In this document: positions 22,078-34,014 of the stretch, piece after piece
Numbering within the stretch: the first letter of the stretch is position 1
How the letters are laid out: every line of letters begins with the position of its first letter
Assembly: GCA_018873225.1 (NCBI GenBank)
Contig: JAEILZ010000002.1
Coordinates: forward strand, 5,456,001 to 5,520,000
Direction: 5' to 3'
Origin: [Phialemoniopsis] sp. UDSM-2020
Lineage: Eukaryota; Ascomycota; Sordariomycetes; Thyridiales; Thyridiaceae
Length of the DNA: 64,000 bases
Program-made: the position numbers and the translations under genes
The notes under the pieces: model-generated
Databases searched by the model: none
What the model was told of the DNA's origin: nothing
The model's input: the letters and a program-made list of their open reading frames with translations, nothing else

Positions 22078-22825
22078 CTTGCTGAATTATTGGAAGCGGC
22101 TGCGGGTAATTGCGGATGCATAGAGTCGAGGGATCTCATCAGTCTAGCATGCATGTTTCTCGTCAAAGTCAGAACTCGTGGCAGTTGAGGGTGACCGATC
22201 CATTGAAGAAGTAGGACGCAGCCTGTGGATCATGTCAGTGCCCGGTTTGCCCGATGACGGAGTGGGTTAAAGTGATGGGCGCGGGATCCACATCGAAGTA
22301 CCTTCCAAGTCACTGCCAAACCGACAACGTGTGCGATGGGCGCGTCCCGCGGGCACAATCAGTCGTTCTCTTCGCGTCGCTCATGGAAAGCAGAGAGTCG
22401 AATGATAATTCTATCGCGGCGGTGTAAAGATCCGATTCTTTAGCGCCGAGGTCTGGTTGGAGACTTTAGTTGCATGTTTGTTGAGGCAATAACGCAGGTA
22501 GTGGCCAATGACAAGCGGCAAGAACCTTGATGGCCCTCCGAAGGCTTAATTCAGGCACAAAATTTGACTCATTGACGAGCACGTCGATGTACACACAGAT
22601 GTGTTGAACGTTTCTGTGACGTGACTATTTGTGTAAAATGGGCTGTGAGGTATCTGTCTATCAAGAAGTTGATACATTGCAAGTGGTTTAACACTTCCGC
22701 CTTCAATATCCGTAGAACTCCAGCGCCTTCCTCAGTGGGACACACAGTGCCGTGACAAAGCATGAAAGGAGATATACTTGTATTAAAATGGGTTAAAAAA
22801 ACATAAGTCACCTACAAAAGTCAGT
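22078..22825. other. Intergenic
   Basis: Promoter of the ferroportin gene and 3' flank of the kelch gene. No gene or RNA recognised. Confidence 0.5.
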
Positions 22826-23902
22826 CTAGTCAAACCGCAACTCCCAGATATCACCCAGACGGGAATTATCCTCTGCCAGTCCACCGTGCACAACAACGGC
22901 ATCGTTCTCTCCCACCAAGCTCAGCACATCGGCATCAAACCAACCGCGCGGCGCCGGAGACGCTCCAGCCGTATCGACCTGAGTCCAAGTCTTGCTGTCG
23001 ATGTCGAATGCCCAGACATCCGCCAGCATCTTCCCCGCGCCCGCGTGTCCCAGAGAGCTGGGGTCCCGCTCGCCAAACATGGTGAGCAAGTATGTCTTGC
23101 CTTTGATCTTGACGACCACGAGGGCCGACACACTGCGAGCCTCGGGGCCGTCCACGCCATCTGGCTTGAAGGGGATGGTGATCCATGAGCGCGACGCCGT
23201 GTCGTAGACATCGACGGCGCCTCCCTGCTCAGTGGTGCCATCAAACCCATTCATTCTGTACAGCTTCCCATCAGCCCACGCGATGGACGCACCGCCGCGC
23301 GCCGGTAACGGGGCGGAGGGCAGCTCTGTCCAGACCCTTGAGTTCAAGTCAAAAGACCATAGATCTGCAAGGCGTCCTTTCTCGGGACAGCCTCCGTGGA
23401 CGTAGATGGTATCGAGAGAATCAGACGTGATGCAGTGATAGCTGCGGTCTGCAGGGTAGGGAGCGCTACTGGCCGCCGGCTTCACGACCTCCCAGGTTCG
23501 TGTGCCTCGGTTGAAACGCCAGAGGGCACCGCGCTCCTCCACCGGCGCCATTGCGACACCGCCACGGCCGGAGAAGAGGTAGAGCCCATCTCGTGCCACA
23601 GTGCTGGGCGAGCCTACCCTTGGCGAGGGAGAATTAGCAGACGCAGCGATCGTCGACGCCGCGGTTGAAGCTAGCGTGCATGTCTATCAGTAATGCCTTG
23701 ACGATAGAAGGGGGTTGGATAGCAACAAACCATCATTCGAGCGAAGCTCAACCACATCGACTTGGTTGTCAACTGGCTGACGAGGTTGCAGTTCGCCGCC
23801 AAAGATGTATGCCTGTGACCCAAAGACTGAGAGAGCCTGCGAGGATCGTTGCAGTCGCTCATTCGAGGCAACAACCCTCCAGGTGCCGGTAAGCTGAGAC
23901 AT
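22826..23902 (-). CDS. Kelch-repeat beta-propeller protein
   Basis: Two exons, 23902-23731 and 23670-22826 (338 residues); the donor GTTTGT at 23730 is non-consensus but restores the reading. At least five kelch blades are visible, each with a hydrophobic strand, a Gly pair and a Trp or Tyr. Examples are AYIFGGE, IYVHGGCPEKGRLADLWSFD, LYRMNGFDG, ADVWAFDIDSKTW and VVVHGGLAEDNSRLGDIWEL. There is no signal peptide. The layout resembles nitrile-specifier-like and other stand-alone kelch proteins of filamentous fungi, where they serve as scaffolds or occasionally as small-molecule enzymes. Function not assigned. Confidence 0.85.
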
Positions 23903-24299
23903 GATTTTGAAAACTGAAATGTTGCAGACAGTTTCACGAATACAAGATGTTAGAGAGGGAGAAGAACGAGTTCTTATCTGATCCCAGAATGGAGTCGCTT
24001 GTGTCACCAACAGTGGGGAGCTGAGAGATACTTAATAGGTACGTCTCATTAAACAAGCTATTTGGTCTCCACTGTTGCGGGTTCCACGGATCCGGATCAC
24101 ACCATGTGGACTTGTTTGGTGGCAGCTCCCGCGAATTCTCAACAGTCAGTGGTGATTTCGGAGATGTCGGACCCCGCTTACTAAGACTCTAACAACATGC
24201 TATTCTTCCCAACAACGAAGATATTACTGACTGTGACGACAGAATCGGCCATCTTGTGACCTAGAGGACTTATCGCCTATTGTCGGCTACGTCGCTCCT
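23903..24299. other. Intergenic
   Basis: Promoter of the kelch gene and 3' flank of the secreted But2/PhiA-like gene; nothing else seen. Confidence 0.5.
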
Positions 24300-25184
24300 T
24301 CACCAGAACAATCCCAACCAGCGTCTTCCGCGTGAACTCGCAGCACCCGACTGAACAGTTGCCGGCCCCGGCCTTGCTGTTCCCACAGCCGTGCCAGTTT
24401 GCGGAACGTTAGCGCCGGATGCAGAAGTTGTTCTGCCGGTACCACCGGCTGGTGGGATCGAATAAGTGTGATTAGACCAGAATGGAGTGTTATTTGGGTT
24501 GCTCATTGAGTTAGGTTTAGTAGCGTTGGCTGGAGCTGGCGTAGCCGGGGTCACGGTCCCCAGACATGTGGTGATAAATGCGGTCGCCGTGGCCGTGGCA
24601 GTGTAGTTGACGCTGTTGATAATCCACTCTGTTTGCCAAACAGTCGCGGCCGAAGGACATGCACAGTTCGCAGCTCCACAACCATCGCTCTGAAGTTTGA
24701 TGGGTATGCACTTGGTCTGGCCAAAGCCCGGCGATACGTAGATGTTATATTCGTTGTCAGTTGCCGGGCATGCATAGAACGATGCGGATCCATTGTACGT
24801 AAACGTGTTGTCCGGGTCAATGGAAAAGCTGTGATCTGGTATTTTGCCCTGATCACACTGGAACTGAGTAGTTGGTGATTCTAATTTCGCATCAGAGTTT
24901 GACTCTGTCATGCCATGATAGACTGTGTACTCACCTGTCACGATACATCCATATCCCCTAGAGTCGGCAATGCCTCCATCTGGGCTGATGCAAAAAGTTG
25001 TAGCGTCATATGTTCCGTTTAGACGAATTTGCCCGTCGCCCAGCTGTCCAGCGGGACGAGCAAATGAGCCCGATGACAGTGTGAACTTGCAGCAGCCCGT
25101 AGCAGTGTTATTCCCCGGATTCTGTGCCCAAGTTTGAGAAATAAGACCACAGCACAGCAGGAAGAATCGTACAGTGAACGGCAT
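24300..25184 (-). CDS. Secreted Cys-containing wall-type protein (But2/PhiA-like)
   Basis: A single exon of 294 residues with a clear signal peptide (1-20, ending TWAQ). The body shows the pattern of But2/PhiA-like extracellular proteins: GQLGDGQIRLNG, FCISPDGGIADSRGYGC, TTQFQCDQG, FTYNGSASFYACPATDNEYNIY. About ten Cys are present. The last third is Ser/Thr/Pro/Ala-rich and probably O-glycosylated, suggesting cell-wall association. The C-terminus (SRGRRWLGLFW) is too short and too charged for a GPI signal, so the protein may be soluble, or an unrecognised 3' exon may be missing. Function in wall biogenesis is inferred from the family only. Confidence 0.75.
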   Translation of the reverse strand: MPFTVRFFLLCCGLISQTWAQNPGNNTATGCCKFTLSSGSFARPAGQLGDGQIRLNGTYDATTFCISPDGGIADSRGYGCIVTGEYTVYHGMTESNSDAKLESPTTQFQCDQGKIPDHSFSIDPDNTFTYNGSASFYACPATDNEYNIYVSPGFGQTKCIPIKLQSDGCGAANCACPSAATVWQTEWIINSVNYTATATATAFITTCLGTVTPATPAPANATKPNSMSNPNNTPFWSNHTYSIPPAGGTGRTTSASGANVPQTGTAVGTARPGPATVQSGAASSRGRRWLGLFW

Positions 25185-26017
25185 GTTTGGAGTCTTGTGT
25201 GAGAACCTCGACAGAAGGAAAGAGTGGAGTAGGAAAAGACAGCTAGATCCAGGCTCTCACAGACGGAGAGATCTTTACCTTTCGGTGGGTGATACCACCA
25301 ATCCCTATATACGCGACACTAGTGAACTACCACTTGGATCTTTCTCCAACTCCAAGATCATCTCGCCCTCTCTCAGTCGGTCGTGATGACGTCGTGCAAT
25401 CAGTGAATCTCCTATTAAGTACTTGTTGACATTTAGAAGTTCCAACTCAAATCCAGACCGAGTAGCTTCATGGACGTTGCCGTCTGAGTCAGACAAACTC
25501 GCTCCCGTGAAAAGTGAATTCTGCACCCAATTGACGGAACGTCAGAAATCCGCCCCTTAAACTTGCTTGGGTAACTTAGTTGAGAAGATGGTGCTGACGT
25601 AGGGCCGACATTTCAATTAATGGTTGGTAAGCAAAGTCATGTAATTCCAGCTGACGGGATGACGCACCTGGACCGCTTGATAAAAGGGGCATTCGCTCAA
25701 AGAGTCTAAGTTGTAGGAAAGTTTCGCGATATACGACGCTAATGCGGCAGGCTTCCACTACTGTAGCTCAATATGGGGATGGGGTAAGCTCAGGGGGTGA
25801 ATTTTGCACACCCCTGGCTTTGCGTGCATGCATTGACGTTTGCATCGAGAGTTGTCGCAATGGGATGGATTTGGGAGATATATCGACAAGCACAATATCC
25901 TGCTCGCGCTCAAGGATACTGTCTTTGGGCCGTCCCGTCAATGTCGAGAGCATAGCGGTGCAATACGCTGTGCAGCCACTTTGCTCCTTTCAATGATCTG
26001 AAAGCACTTTGAGCAAA
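25185..26017. other. Intergenic, divergent promoters
   Basis: Head-to-head region between the secreted protein and the unknown gene at 26018. Short frames only; no recognisable element. Confidence 0.5.
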
Positions 26018-26815
26018 ATGAGAGTCAAAACAGAATCTCGAGATGAGGATGTGCTCGAGGCAATCCTTGTCACACTCCATCGTCTGGAACAGCGGATGGA
26101 AATGCAAGGCAACGCCCCCAATTCCGAGTCCCCTGAATGTCCGGACTCTTCTCACGCGGCTGTCCCTACTGAGAGTAGATTCGACATTGCTCTCAGTCCA
26201 TACGTGGATGACCTTCGGGCAAATGCAACAAACCTACATCAGGAAGGGGACCGGCGATCTATGTCGTTCTATTCAAACTATTCACGGGAATTGGAAAAGC
26301 CACTACAAAGTGGACAAGACCCAACTGCACCTCCTGTACCTCCTCTAAGTCCGCTCCGACTGCGTCGAGTTTTCTCGATGCGAGATACCAAATCCAAAAC
26401 CAACTCCGGGCTCGACTTCAAGGCCATCCGCTACGATGATACGATCCCCATGGACATGACGGGAGATTGGCTACCGGACATCCGTTACTCTTCATCTACT
26501 ACCCCCAGATCAATCATGTCAGCAGCCACGTTCGCGGGTGGAGTCTCTAGAAGGCCTTCCTCTGCCTATTACCATCTGGACTCGCCTCGACTACCTATAC
26601 GCCGATCTCTATCAAAGAAGTGTGACGAGGGCTTGGGTCGCTTGAGATCATTCTCTCTACCAATCAAGCCACAGGAGACCAGCGCCGACAGGAATTCGAT
26701 CGTCTCTTCGAGAAACTACATATACGAGAAGAGCAAATGTGTTCCCAGATTGTTCGCACGAGTGGGTCGAGCCATGGTGGAGCAGCAGTTCAAGAGTCTG
26801 GCATTGACAGCCTAG
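26018..26815 (+). CDS. Hypothetical Ser/Arg-rich protein
   Basis: A single open frame of about 265 residues from the first ATG at 26018 (MRVKTESRDEDVLEAIL). The first 35 residues could form a helix; the rest is rich in Ser, Arg and Pro. It contains several basic-Ser motifs (RRSMS, RRVFSM, RRPSS, IRRSLS, LRSFSL) that look like kinase targets. There is no signal peptide, membrane helix or known domain. The plain length and regular spacing of R-x-x-S motifs favour a real cytosolic phosphoprotein over a chance frame. I cannot assign a function. Confidence 0.45.
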   Translation: MRVKTESRDEDVLEAILVTLHRLEQRMEMQGNAPNSESPECPDSSHAAVPTESRFDIALSPYVDDLRANATNLHQEGDRRSMSFYSNYSRELEKPLQSGQDPTAPPVPPLSPLRLRRVFSMRDTKSKTNSGLDFKAIRYDDTIPMDMTGDWLPDIRYSSSTTPRSIMSAATFAGGVSRRPSSAYYHLDSPRLPIRRSLSKKCDEGLGRLRSFSLPIKPQETSADRNSIVSSRNYIYEKSKCVPRLFARVGRAMVEQQFKSLALTA

Positions 26816-28127
26816 GGTTGACATTCGTAACCCAACAAGGGTAGCAACGTTCATTTGACCAAATCACACTCCTAATTCAGTGCTTCCTGTACTTATCATT
26901 TTTTTTAATGATTATCATGTGATTCACTTGTATGTTGTCGCGCCCAACCGATGGTGGTCTTGCGGATCCACAGCCCGAAGTACCCGGGCTTGCCTAAAGA
27001 TTGTGCAGTGTACTTAATTGCTGTGCTGGAAAGGGACATCATGTCATCTCACTGCAGCTTCTTTCACGTACGACCATAGATGGTAGAAAACTCGGGATCC
27101 CGTCTGCTCTCCTCATGACAAGCTGCCAATCGCCGGAGTAGTAGTTGGGTCGGTGACGACCAGCGAATGCCTGGTGTTGTACGTTTTTTTTTTTGTTATT
27201 CTTTTTGCTTGTGCCTCGCAATATTTGCATTATCATCTCTCTATTTCCTTGCTTGTGGGATTGTTCTCAGTCGTCTGTCATTTGCCATGCTCTACGGTGA
27301 TGTCACTCAGTGCACCTCGGATCCAGGGGACGATGCAAGCTACTTGTCAGGATCAGAGATCGGAATGTCCCATACATCTATCTCATTTAAATTTATATCG
27401 GAATTAAGGTTCCCTTCAGGTAAAGCTTTCATACTAGACTTAACGCTGTTCCAACTCGATGATATCATGCAAACCCTTTGAAGACATGCATAAAGAAGGA
27501 CTTTCGCTATGAAATGTCACATCTTGCCTCATTGCAGGGGACCTATAAAACACCTTTCAGCATAGACTCGACACCGATTTTAGCTTTCCCTGGACAGCAA
27601 CTGTAATTTGCGTTAAGAGGGCGGCAGCGCCAAGCTTCGATCCGTCTGTCAGAAATGAGCTTAAAGCGGAGGATGCCATAACCCAATTTCGGGACCTAAC
27701 GCAGACGTCGGCTTATTCGTGCAGTCAACACATGCATGAGTAAAGTTTAATATATTCACCCCATTCCGACTGCAATGAATAATACTCAGTCATCACCGAC
27801 GTTAGCTGACATTCGAGATCAGAGTTTTCGACCGCGTTCTTGCCATAGTTGCTGCCAAACCCATGATGACCGTCAAGAACTAGCCCGTGTTGGTCAGACA
27901 GAGATGTAAAGCTTGTGTCTGTAGGTACGAAAGTGATATGGGATGTTGGAGTGCCTGGGTGGTTGACCAGGAATCCGGTCGAGTGCTCCGGGAGTGATCG
28001 ATCGTGGCTTTCTATAACAACACATTCAATTGATACAAAACATAAAACTCATCCAGTGCTAACATCCTGAACGCGGTACTCGAAGCAGTCAAAACTTCTT
28101 TGGCAATTCCGGACACAGAACGCTGCC
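26816..28127. other. Gene-poor interval
   Basis: About 1.3 kb before the mucin-subtilase gene. A Phe/Cys/Leu-rich frame at 27167-27481 has no supporting features. I see nothing else. Confidence 0.5.
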
Positions 28128-31100
28128 ATGTGGCCCACTTCTCATCTATTGCTACTGGTCTTGGCTTTGACTCGAAGCTCCAATGCCATATTCTCTCTTT
28201 CCTCGGATAAGTGCGCACTTGGTCAGTACTGGTGTCAAGACCGGTGCGGCTCAGTCCAGCTCGGACACACATGTTGTCCTACACCTGATGGACAACATAA
28301 TCTCTGTGGGCCAGGTACGCCCAATATCTAACCATCCCTTTGACCCACGAAGCTGATTGTCTATAGGAACCACGAAGCTGATTGTCTATAGGAACCACGA
28401 AGCTGATTGTCTATAGGAACCACTTGCTGTCTCTATGGCTGCTGTCCAGCCGGAGCAGTCTGCAATGCAGTGGGCGGCTGTGATGTTCCAGCCGCAGGAG
28501 ATTATCCAGGTAGTGGAGCTGTTGCAAACTCGCTTCCTCCGGCCAACGGCGGCTCATCATGCCAATACAGTCATAGCCAGTGTCCGTCGGTGCCTATCGT
28601 GACCCTGACAACAACATTAACACAGTCGTGGTCTCGGTTCGCTTTTATATACATGAGTGCATCCACAACACTGACAATATGCTCTGGAATCACCTTGGGT
28701 CTTCCGACTACCACACCGGGTGCAATTCCCGGCACATCGGTCCCTCCCGGATCAATCCCGCCAACCTCATACATCACCATACCGCCGCCATATGGTGCCA
28801 CTGGACAGCCTTTCATTACGACTCTACCACTCTCAAATGGCCAAAGCATAGTCTTGACACTGCCCAGTCTGACTGCGCCAACAACTATTGCTACTGGTAG
28901 CGCCACCTTTACACTCAGTCCCGCAAATCCATATACAGGAACTGTGAGTTCGGGATCAGGACTAGGTCAAACTTCTCCGTTCCTTACAACGCTGCCAAAT
29001 GGTGGCGTGCTCACGTTACCGCAAGTCACAGCGCCTTCGACGATAGTGACGGGCGGAGCAACGATCACTCTTTTGCCGACGAGCCTAGCAGGCACCTCTG
29101 GGCCTCTTGCTAGTCAAGTGTTTCCATCGATGACGACATTACCTAACGGAAGTGTTATAGCACTGCCCCCCGTGACAGCGCCATCAACCATCACGAGTGG
29201 CGGGGCCACATTCACCCTCCTGCCACCGCCAGTGGGCGTGACGACCAGGCCCGGTCAACTGCCCTCCATCACAACACTTCCAGATGGACAGACATTCACG
29301 GCACCAAACGTAACAGCACCTACAACGATTACTACAGGCGGTGCTACACTTACATTGCTCCCGAGTCCATCATCGCCACTAAGTCCTGGACAGCCATCCA
29401 TCACGACTCTTCCTGACGGAGGCATACTGACGCTCCCGAGCGTGACGGCGCCCACTACTCTCACGACGAGCGGAGCCACTATCACAATTGTTCCCATATT
29501 CAGCACTAGCCAGTTTTCGCAGCCTGTTACCACTCTTCCGGACGGAGGCATTTTCACGCCCCCTAGTGTCACAGCCCCCACGACCATCATCACTGGCGGA
29601 GCCACTTTGACACTATCTCCAACACCTACAACAACCACACCACAACCGACGCTGACAACACTTTCTGATGGTCAGACGTTTACGATTCCTGTCGTTTCGA
29701 CGCCGACTACCATAACAACAGGCGGAACTATTTTTACATTGGTGCCTACGACTCCAGGAACTACGACGTTCTCTGGTCAGCCAAGCCAACCCACCCCTTC
29801 TCTCACAACACTTCCCGACGGCGAGACTTTTGTTATCCCCAGTGTCACATCGCCTAGCACAGTTACTACTGGCGGTACTATTCTCACATTGAGTCCCAAT
29901 CCTTCATCGCCGCCTGTTGGAACAGCAACACCGCAGCCAACCCTTACCACCTTGCCAGGGGGTCAAATCACAACATTACCTACTACACCATCACTGACAC
30001 CGAGTTTCACCGTGCTGCCTGACGGCTCGACATTCACGTTACCATGTGTGACAGAGTCGAGTTCAGTGGTCACCGCGGGTCTAACGATCACGCTAGTTCC
30101 GGGTGGTTTCCCATGCGTGACGCCAGGCCCAAGCCCAAGCCCAAGTCCGACGGCCAGCACTACCCAACTGCCTGATGGCGAGATATTCACCTTCCCTTGT
30201 GTCACGAACCCTCTCTCGACTTCAGCCGGAGGAGCAATCTTCACGGTGTTACCGGGCTGGCCCTGCGTGGGCGCGCCGACGACCACACCGCCACCGCCGA
30301 TCCCGACGGCGAGCACTACTCAGCTCCCTGATGGCGAGATCTTTACCTACCCGTGCGTTCTCAACCCTCTGTCAACCTCCGTTGGAGGGGCGATCTTCAC
30401 CGTCTTGCCAGGTTGGCCGTGTGTAAGCGTGCCGACTACCACACCACCGCCAGTTCCGACGGGCCCGAGCCTTACAACATACACTACTTGGCCATCAGAC
30501 AGCTCCATCATCCCTGTCACAACGACGGTTGAGTCGGAGTCGGAGGAAACTGGAGGGCATACCAAGTCAACGTGCAGATTCTGGTTCTTCTTTGTAAGTT
30601 GGAATTTCGTTGCCGGTCAACTAATGAAAGGAAACCCATACTAAGTAGCCTCCATCCAGACATGTATCGCCTGGGCCGAGTTCAATATTGGCGGATGGGA
30701 ATGGAACGTGCTGCCCGGCGTCTATCCACCATGTCTGAAGCCTGGATCTTGCCCTCCCATAAAATGGCCTGACAATATCGACGTATCCATCAGTCTTGGG
30801 CCGTGGCCGACATTGACGTAGGTCCTCCTGATCGAGCAATCTTATTCGAAGACTAACCGCGTGCAGTGTTGGCAACGACCACCGGCTCACGTTTGACCCG
30901 AAGCCCACCGATTGCACAACCAAGATTGGTACGATTGGATTTACCAAGACTTCGTTCGCAGTGACTACAAATCCGACGACGACACAGACTACATCATCGA
31001 CTGTTTTGTCGACCAGTGTCACATACGCCGGATGCGAGGCGACCTCAACAGGCGTTGACACGACTCAGACATCAATCGCGGCATGTACTCTAGTACCGAC

Positions 31101-33883
31101 CGGAGCGGCTCGGAGGGCGCCTGCACCGAATCAGATTAACTTCAAGTGTGAACAGGACTCCGACAAAACGATGGTGATCTGGCTCAATCCAAACAATCGC
31201 GGAAATTTACAGGATGTGACCAATCTGCAGTATCTGTTGGAGCGCCGAAAGCAGCAGAATGGCCGGGATTACTGGGAGGTCCACTCTGCAGATATGCAAC
31301 AGACTTTCTTCTTCTATGCGTATAGGATGGACCCTGTTATTGCACTTCTTTTCAGAGCCCAGAGCGGGGTACGTACCATGTTCTTTCGTCTCTTCAAAAC
31401 TGGTTCCCTTTCTCCATATAGGCCAACGGGTGGCTAACGGCAGATAGGTAACGGCTGTGAGAGAGTACGAGCGAAACACAGTCCCAGTCCAAGACTTTCT
31501 CTCCTTGGAACGAGAAAGTCATCCTGAAGGCAATGATTCGGTCCGAACAGACCTGCCTACTCACGAGCTCCGAGCTAGAGCTGTTCGAGAGACGAACAGC
31601 TTCGCTGCCTGGGAAAGATCTCAAGTATCCTGCCCCGAGTGGAGAGACTGGGGTGAGCTGGCAAGCGAATACGCAACCAACATTACAAATTCGCAGGGCC
31701 AATCGGCTCGGCAGTATAATGCATTCTGGGACGACGACGGGGTGGAAAAAACCGGCCCTGTCATCTACATTGTTGACAACGACTTCCGCGCTTCTCATAA
31801 TGTATGAAAACCCCGATACGATACCCTGCGGTATGCCCCAGTTGACCCAGAAATGCACTGACCTTGAATCTCAGGAGTTTCAACGCAAACCAAGACGGCA
31901 GCCAGATATCATTGCACATGGCCATTTCCCTCGATTCGACGGGAGCGGTGTGGCTGACCACGGGACTGCTGTTGCAGGTGCCGCCATTGGTGCGAGCATC
32001 GGCTTCGCCCCAGAAGCCAACTGGAAATTCGCCGCTGAAGGAGATGATGGTAAGTCTGCACATCTTCGCAACTCTTAGACGATGTATGAAATTGACAGCA
32101 TCGAAGGATACCAACTGCTTGATGTTCTCGCGCAAATTCGAGACGAAAGCTCTACGGCTGTTGGAGATGGGATTGTTACGATTACTTGTGGAGTCTCTGC
32201 TGAAACTTTCACCGATCCAAATTCAGAGATGGCTCGAGGTGGGAACTACATCCTGAACGTCTATACTTAATTGACTAAGCTGACTCAAGGGTAGCTCAAA
32301 ATGCATTTGTGGACGCCCTGAGTAGGTGAAAGTGTTACATGCAGTGCGGTTGCGAGTTGCTGACATCTATGTTCATAGGAGTTGTCATTCAAGACCTGAT
32401 CACTACGAAGCAAATGGTTGTGGTTGTCGCTGCCGGAAATGGCGCCAAGTCGAATCCAGACCTTGCCAATCAAATTGCGCATTGGCCGGCGAAGTTCAAG
32501 GTTGACGGAACTATACCAGATATGATTCTGGTTGGAGGTTCGGATAAGAACGCGCGCCGATATATTGAGTCTCCCACGAATCCGCAAATCGATACATTCG
32601 CGCCCGCTGGGCCTTTCTGGTAGGTCATATCGCGCGTCCAGCATGCTTCGCTCACAGTAATCATTAACATCACAACAGCGAGGTACCAGGAGTGAATAGT
32701 GATTCAGAGTTCATATTTCAAGCCGGCACCTCCTTAGGTGAGCTTTTCATCTTGGTTCAGCCAAAACGTCGGATCGAGACTGACTCTACGTTTTTAGCTT
32801 CTCCTCGTGTTGCCGCTTTAGCAGCATATTTCCGTGCCTTGAAACCAGTCGCAGGGCTTTCGAATCCGGTCAACGTGAAAAAGCTAATCACGTACCTCCA
32901 CAGGGCATTCCTCCTCACCCAAGACGACCAAACCACAAGAACATACCCTCCCGGTAGGAGGCCCGAGCTCGTCCCTATCATCTGGAACGGTGACAATGGT
33001 GGGGAGACCTGTTTTCCGGTACGTAAGAGACAGGGAAAGCGCGATGGAGGATCGTGTCCTCTTGTGATGCCCTCACAAGTCGACAACCTCCCGTCCGAAG
33101 GGACGGTTGTTATCCTTCCACCGTTCGCTCCGGACCCACCGCTGCCGACTCCGTCGCATTCTATCTCGTCACTCCCTAATCTGCCTACATTATCGTCAGC
33201 AACTTCGGGAACATCACTGACCTGCGAGTTCACGACCCTGACGACGGAGTGCAACGGTCCTCCAGGCCGCGGGGCGTGCGTCACGAGCCCAGTCTGCTAC
33301 ACGCCGCCCCCATCAGAGACCACACCGACTACTACCGCGGAGCCGACGCCGTCCACTCCATGGGAACCACCATCCCCGACGGGCGGGTTCTGGCTTGGGA
33401 CTGTACAGTATTCGAAACAGACGAGCATCATTGCCGTCCCGGACGCCGCTTCGAGCTGCAACTATCTGCTGACCAAGGACAACCCCATCGGCTACATCAT
33501 GGTCCAGAAGAATGGCCAGGGAGACGTCACCTTGGACCTGTCAGCAGGCCGTGGATTCTCCATAACCAGCACCCATATCGGCTCGTACCACAAGCTCTGC
33601 AACGATAACAACCTGACGCTCTGGTTCCGAGCCCATTTCAACAACACTCAAGTATATGGTACGTTGAATCTGTCCCTCTGGAGAGTGATTGAACCGGTAA
33701 CTGACAGATAGAGTTGTAGAATTCTCTGCTCAGCCAGAAACGGCACCATTCCCGTTGGGATACTGCACCCAGGTCTCGAATCCTAGTACCTGCAATGCAG
33801 CAAACAACGGAAACATGCCTGTCATTTTCTACTGGCATTGCGAGAGAACCGACGACCCGGGCTGGTGTAGTCAGAAGCCATGA
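28128..33883 (+). CDS. Mucin-like surface protein fused to a subtilisin-type (S8) protease domain
   Basis: Twelve exons: 28128-28314, 28417-30593, 30660-30817, 30867-31368, 31448-31801, 31875-32049, 32107-32238, 32295-32321, 32379-32619, 32679-32737, 32798-33658, 33720-33883. The joined frame has 1678 residues and no stop. A signal peptide is followed by a Cys-rich module (CALGQYWCQDRC ... CCLYGCCPAGAVC). Then come some 600 residues of Thr/Pro-rich repeats of the type TTLPDG-TFT-P-VTAPTTI. Next is a region with its own Cys, and finally a protease domain with Asp1118 in YIVDNDF, His1155 in DHGTAVAG and Ser1336 in AGTSLASPRVA, plus AAGNG for the oxyanion Asn. The C-terminus is Pro/Thr-rich and Cys-containing. 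It is probably a wall-tethered or secreted protease. Two adjacent genes misjoined is the main alternative; intron 3-4 spacing argues against it. The exon 6/7 junction uses a GAAG acceptor. Confidence 0.7.
28344..28423 (+). repeat. Tandem 25-bp repeat carrying the 3' splice site
   Basis: Three near-identical copies of a 25-bp unit ending CTGATTGTCTATAG|GAACCAC end at 28366, 28391 and 28416. Each copy contains a branch-like CTGAT and a TAG acceptor. Only the last gives the in-frame Cys-rich continuation; use of an upstream copy adds 25 or 50 nt and shifts the frame. Confidence 0.85.
28750..30480 (+). repeat. Mucin-like Thr/Pro coding repeats
   Basis: More than ten degenerate units of about 40-50 codons encode a conserved core such as TLPDGQTFT followed by VTAPTTI-TGGAT-TL. 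Units are diverged at the nucleotide level, so the array is old rather than newly amplified. The last three units (30020-30440) gain a Cys pair each (PCV ... WPCV). Confidence 0.8.
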
Positions 33884-34014
33884 GCATGAACTAGTCGTGA
33901 GGTGTGGAGTGAGCGAGAGAGGAAACCTTGGTCTACAGAGCACCTCAAGCATCTACGCCACACGGAACGGTTTGTGGCAGAACCATTATATTTAATTTCC
34001 ATTCATTATCTAGC

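Noticed and set aside
27167..27481. 104-codon hydrophobic frame
   Set aside because: It begins in an A/T-poor context with Phe/Cys runs from a T-tract and has no cleavage site, homologous motif or intron logic.
28750..30480. Array that could be mistaken for a CRISPR or satellite repeat
   Set aside because: Units are diverged, coding, without constant-length spacers, and lie within a continuous gene of a eukaryote.
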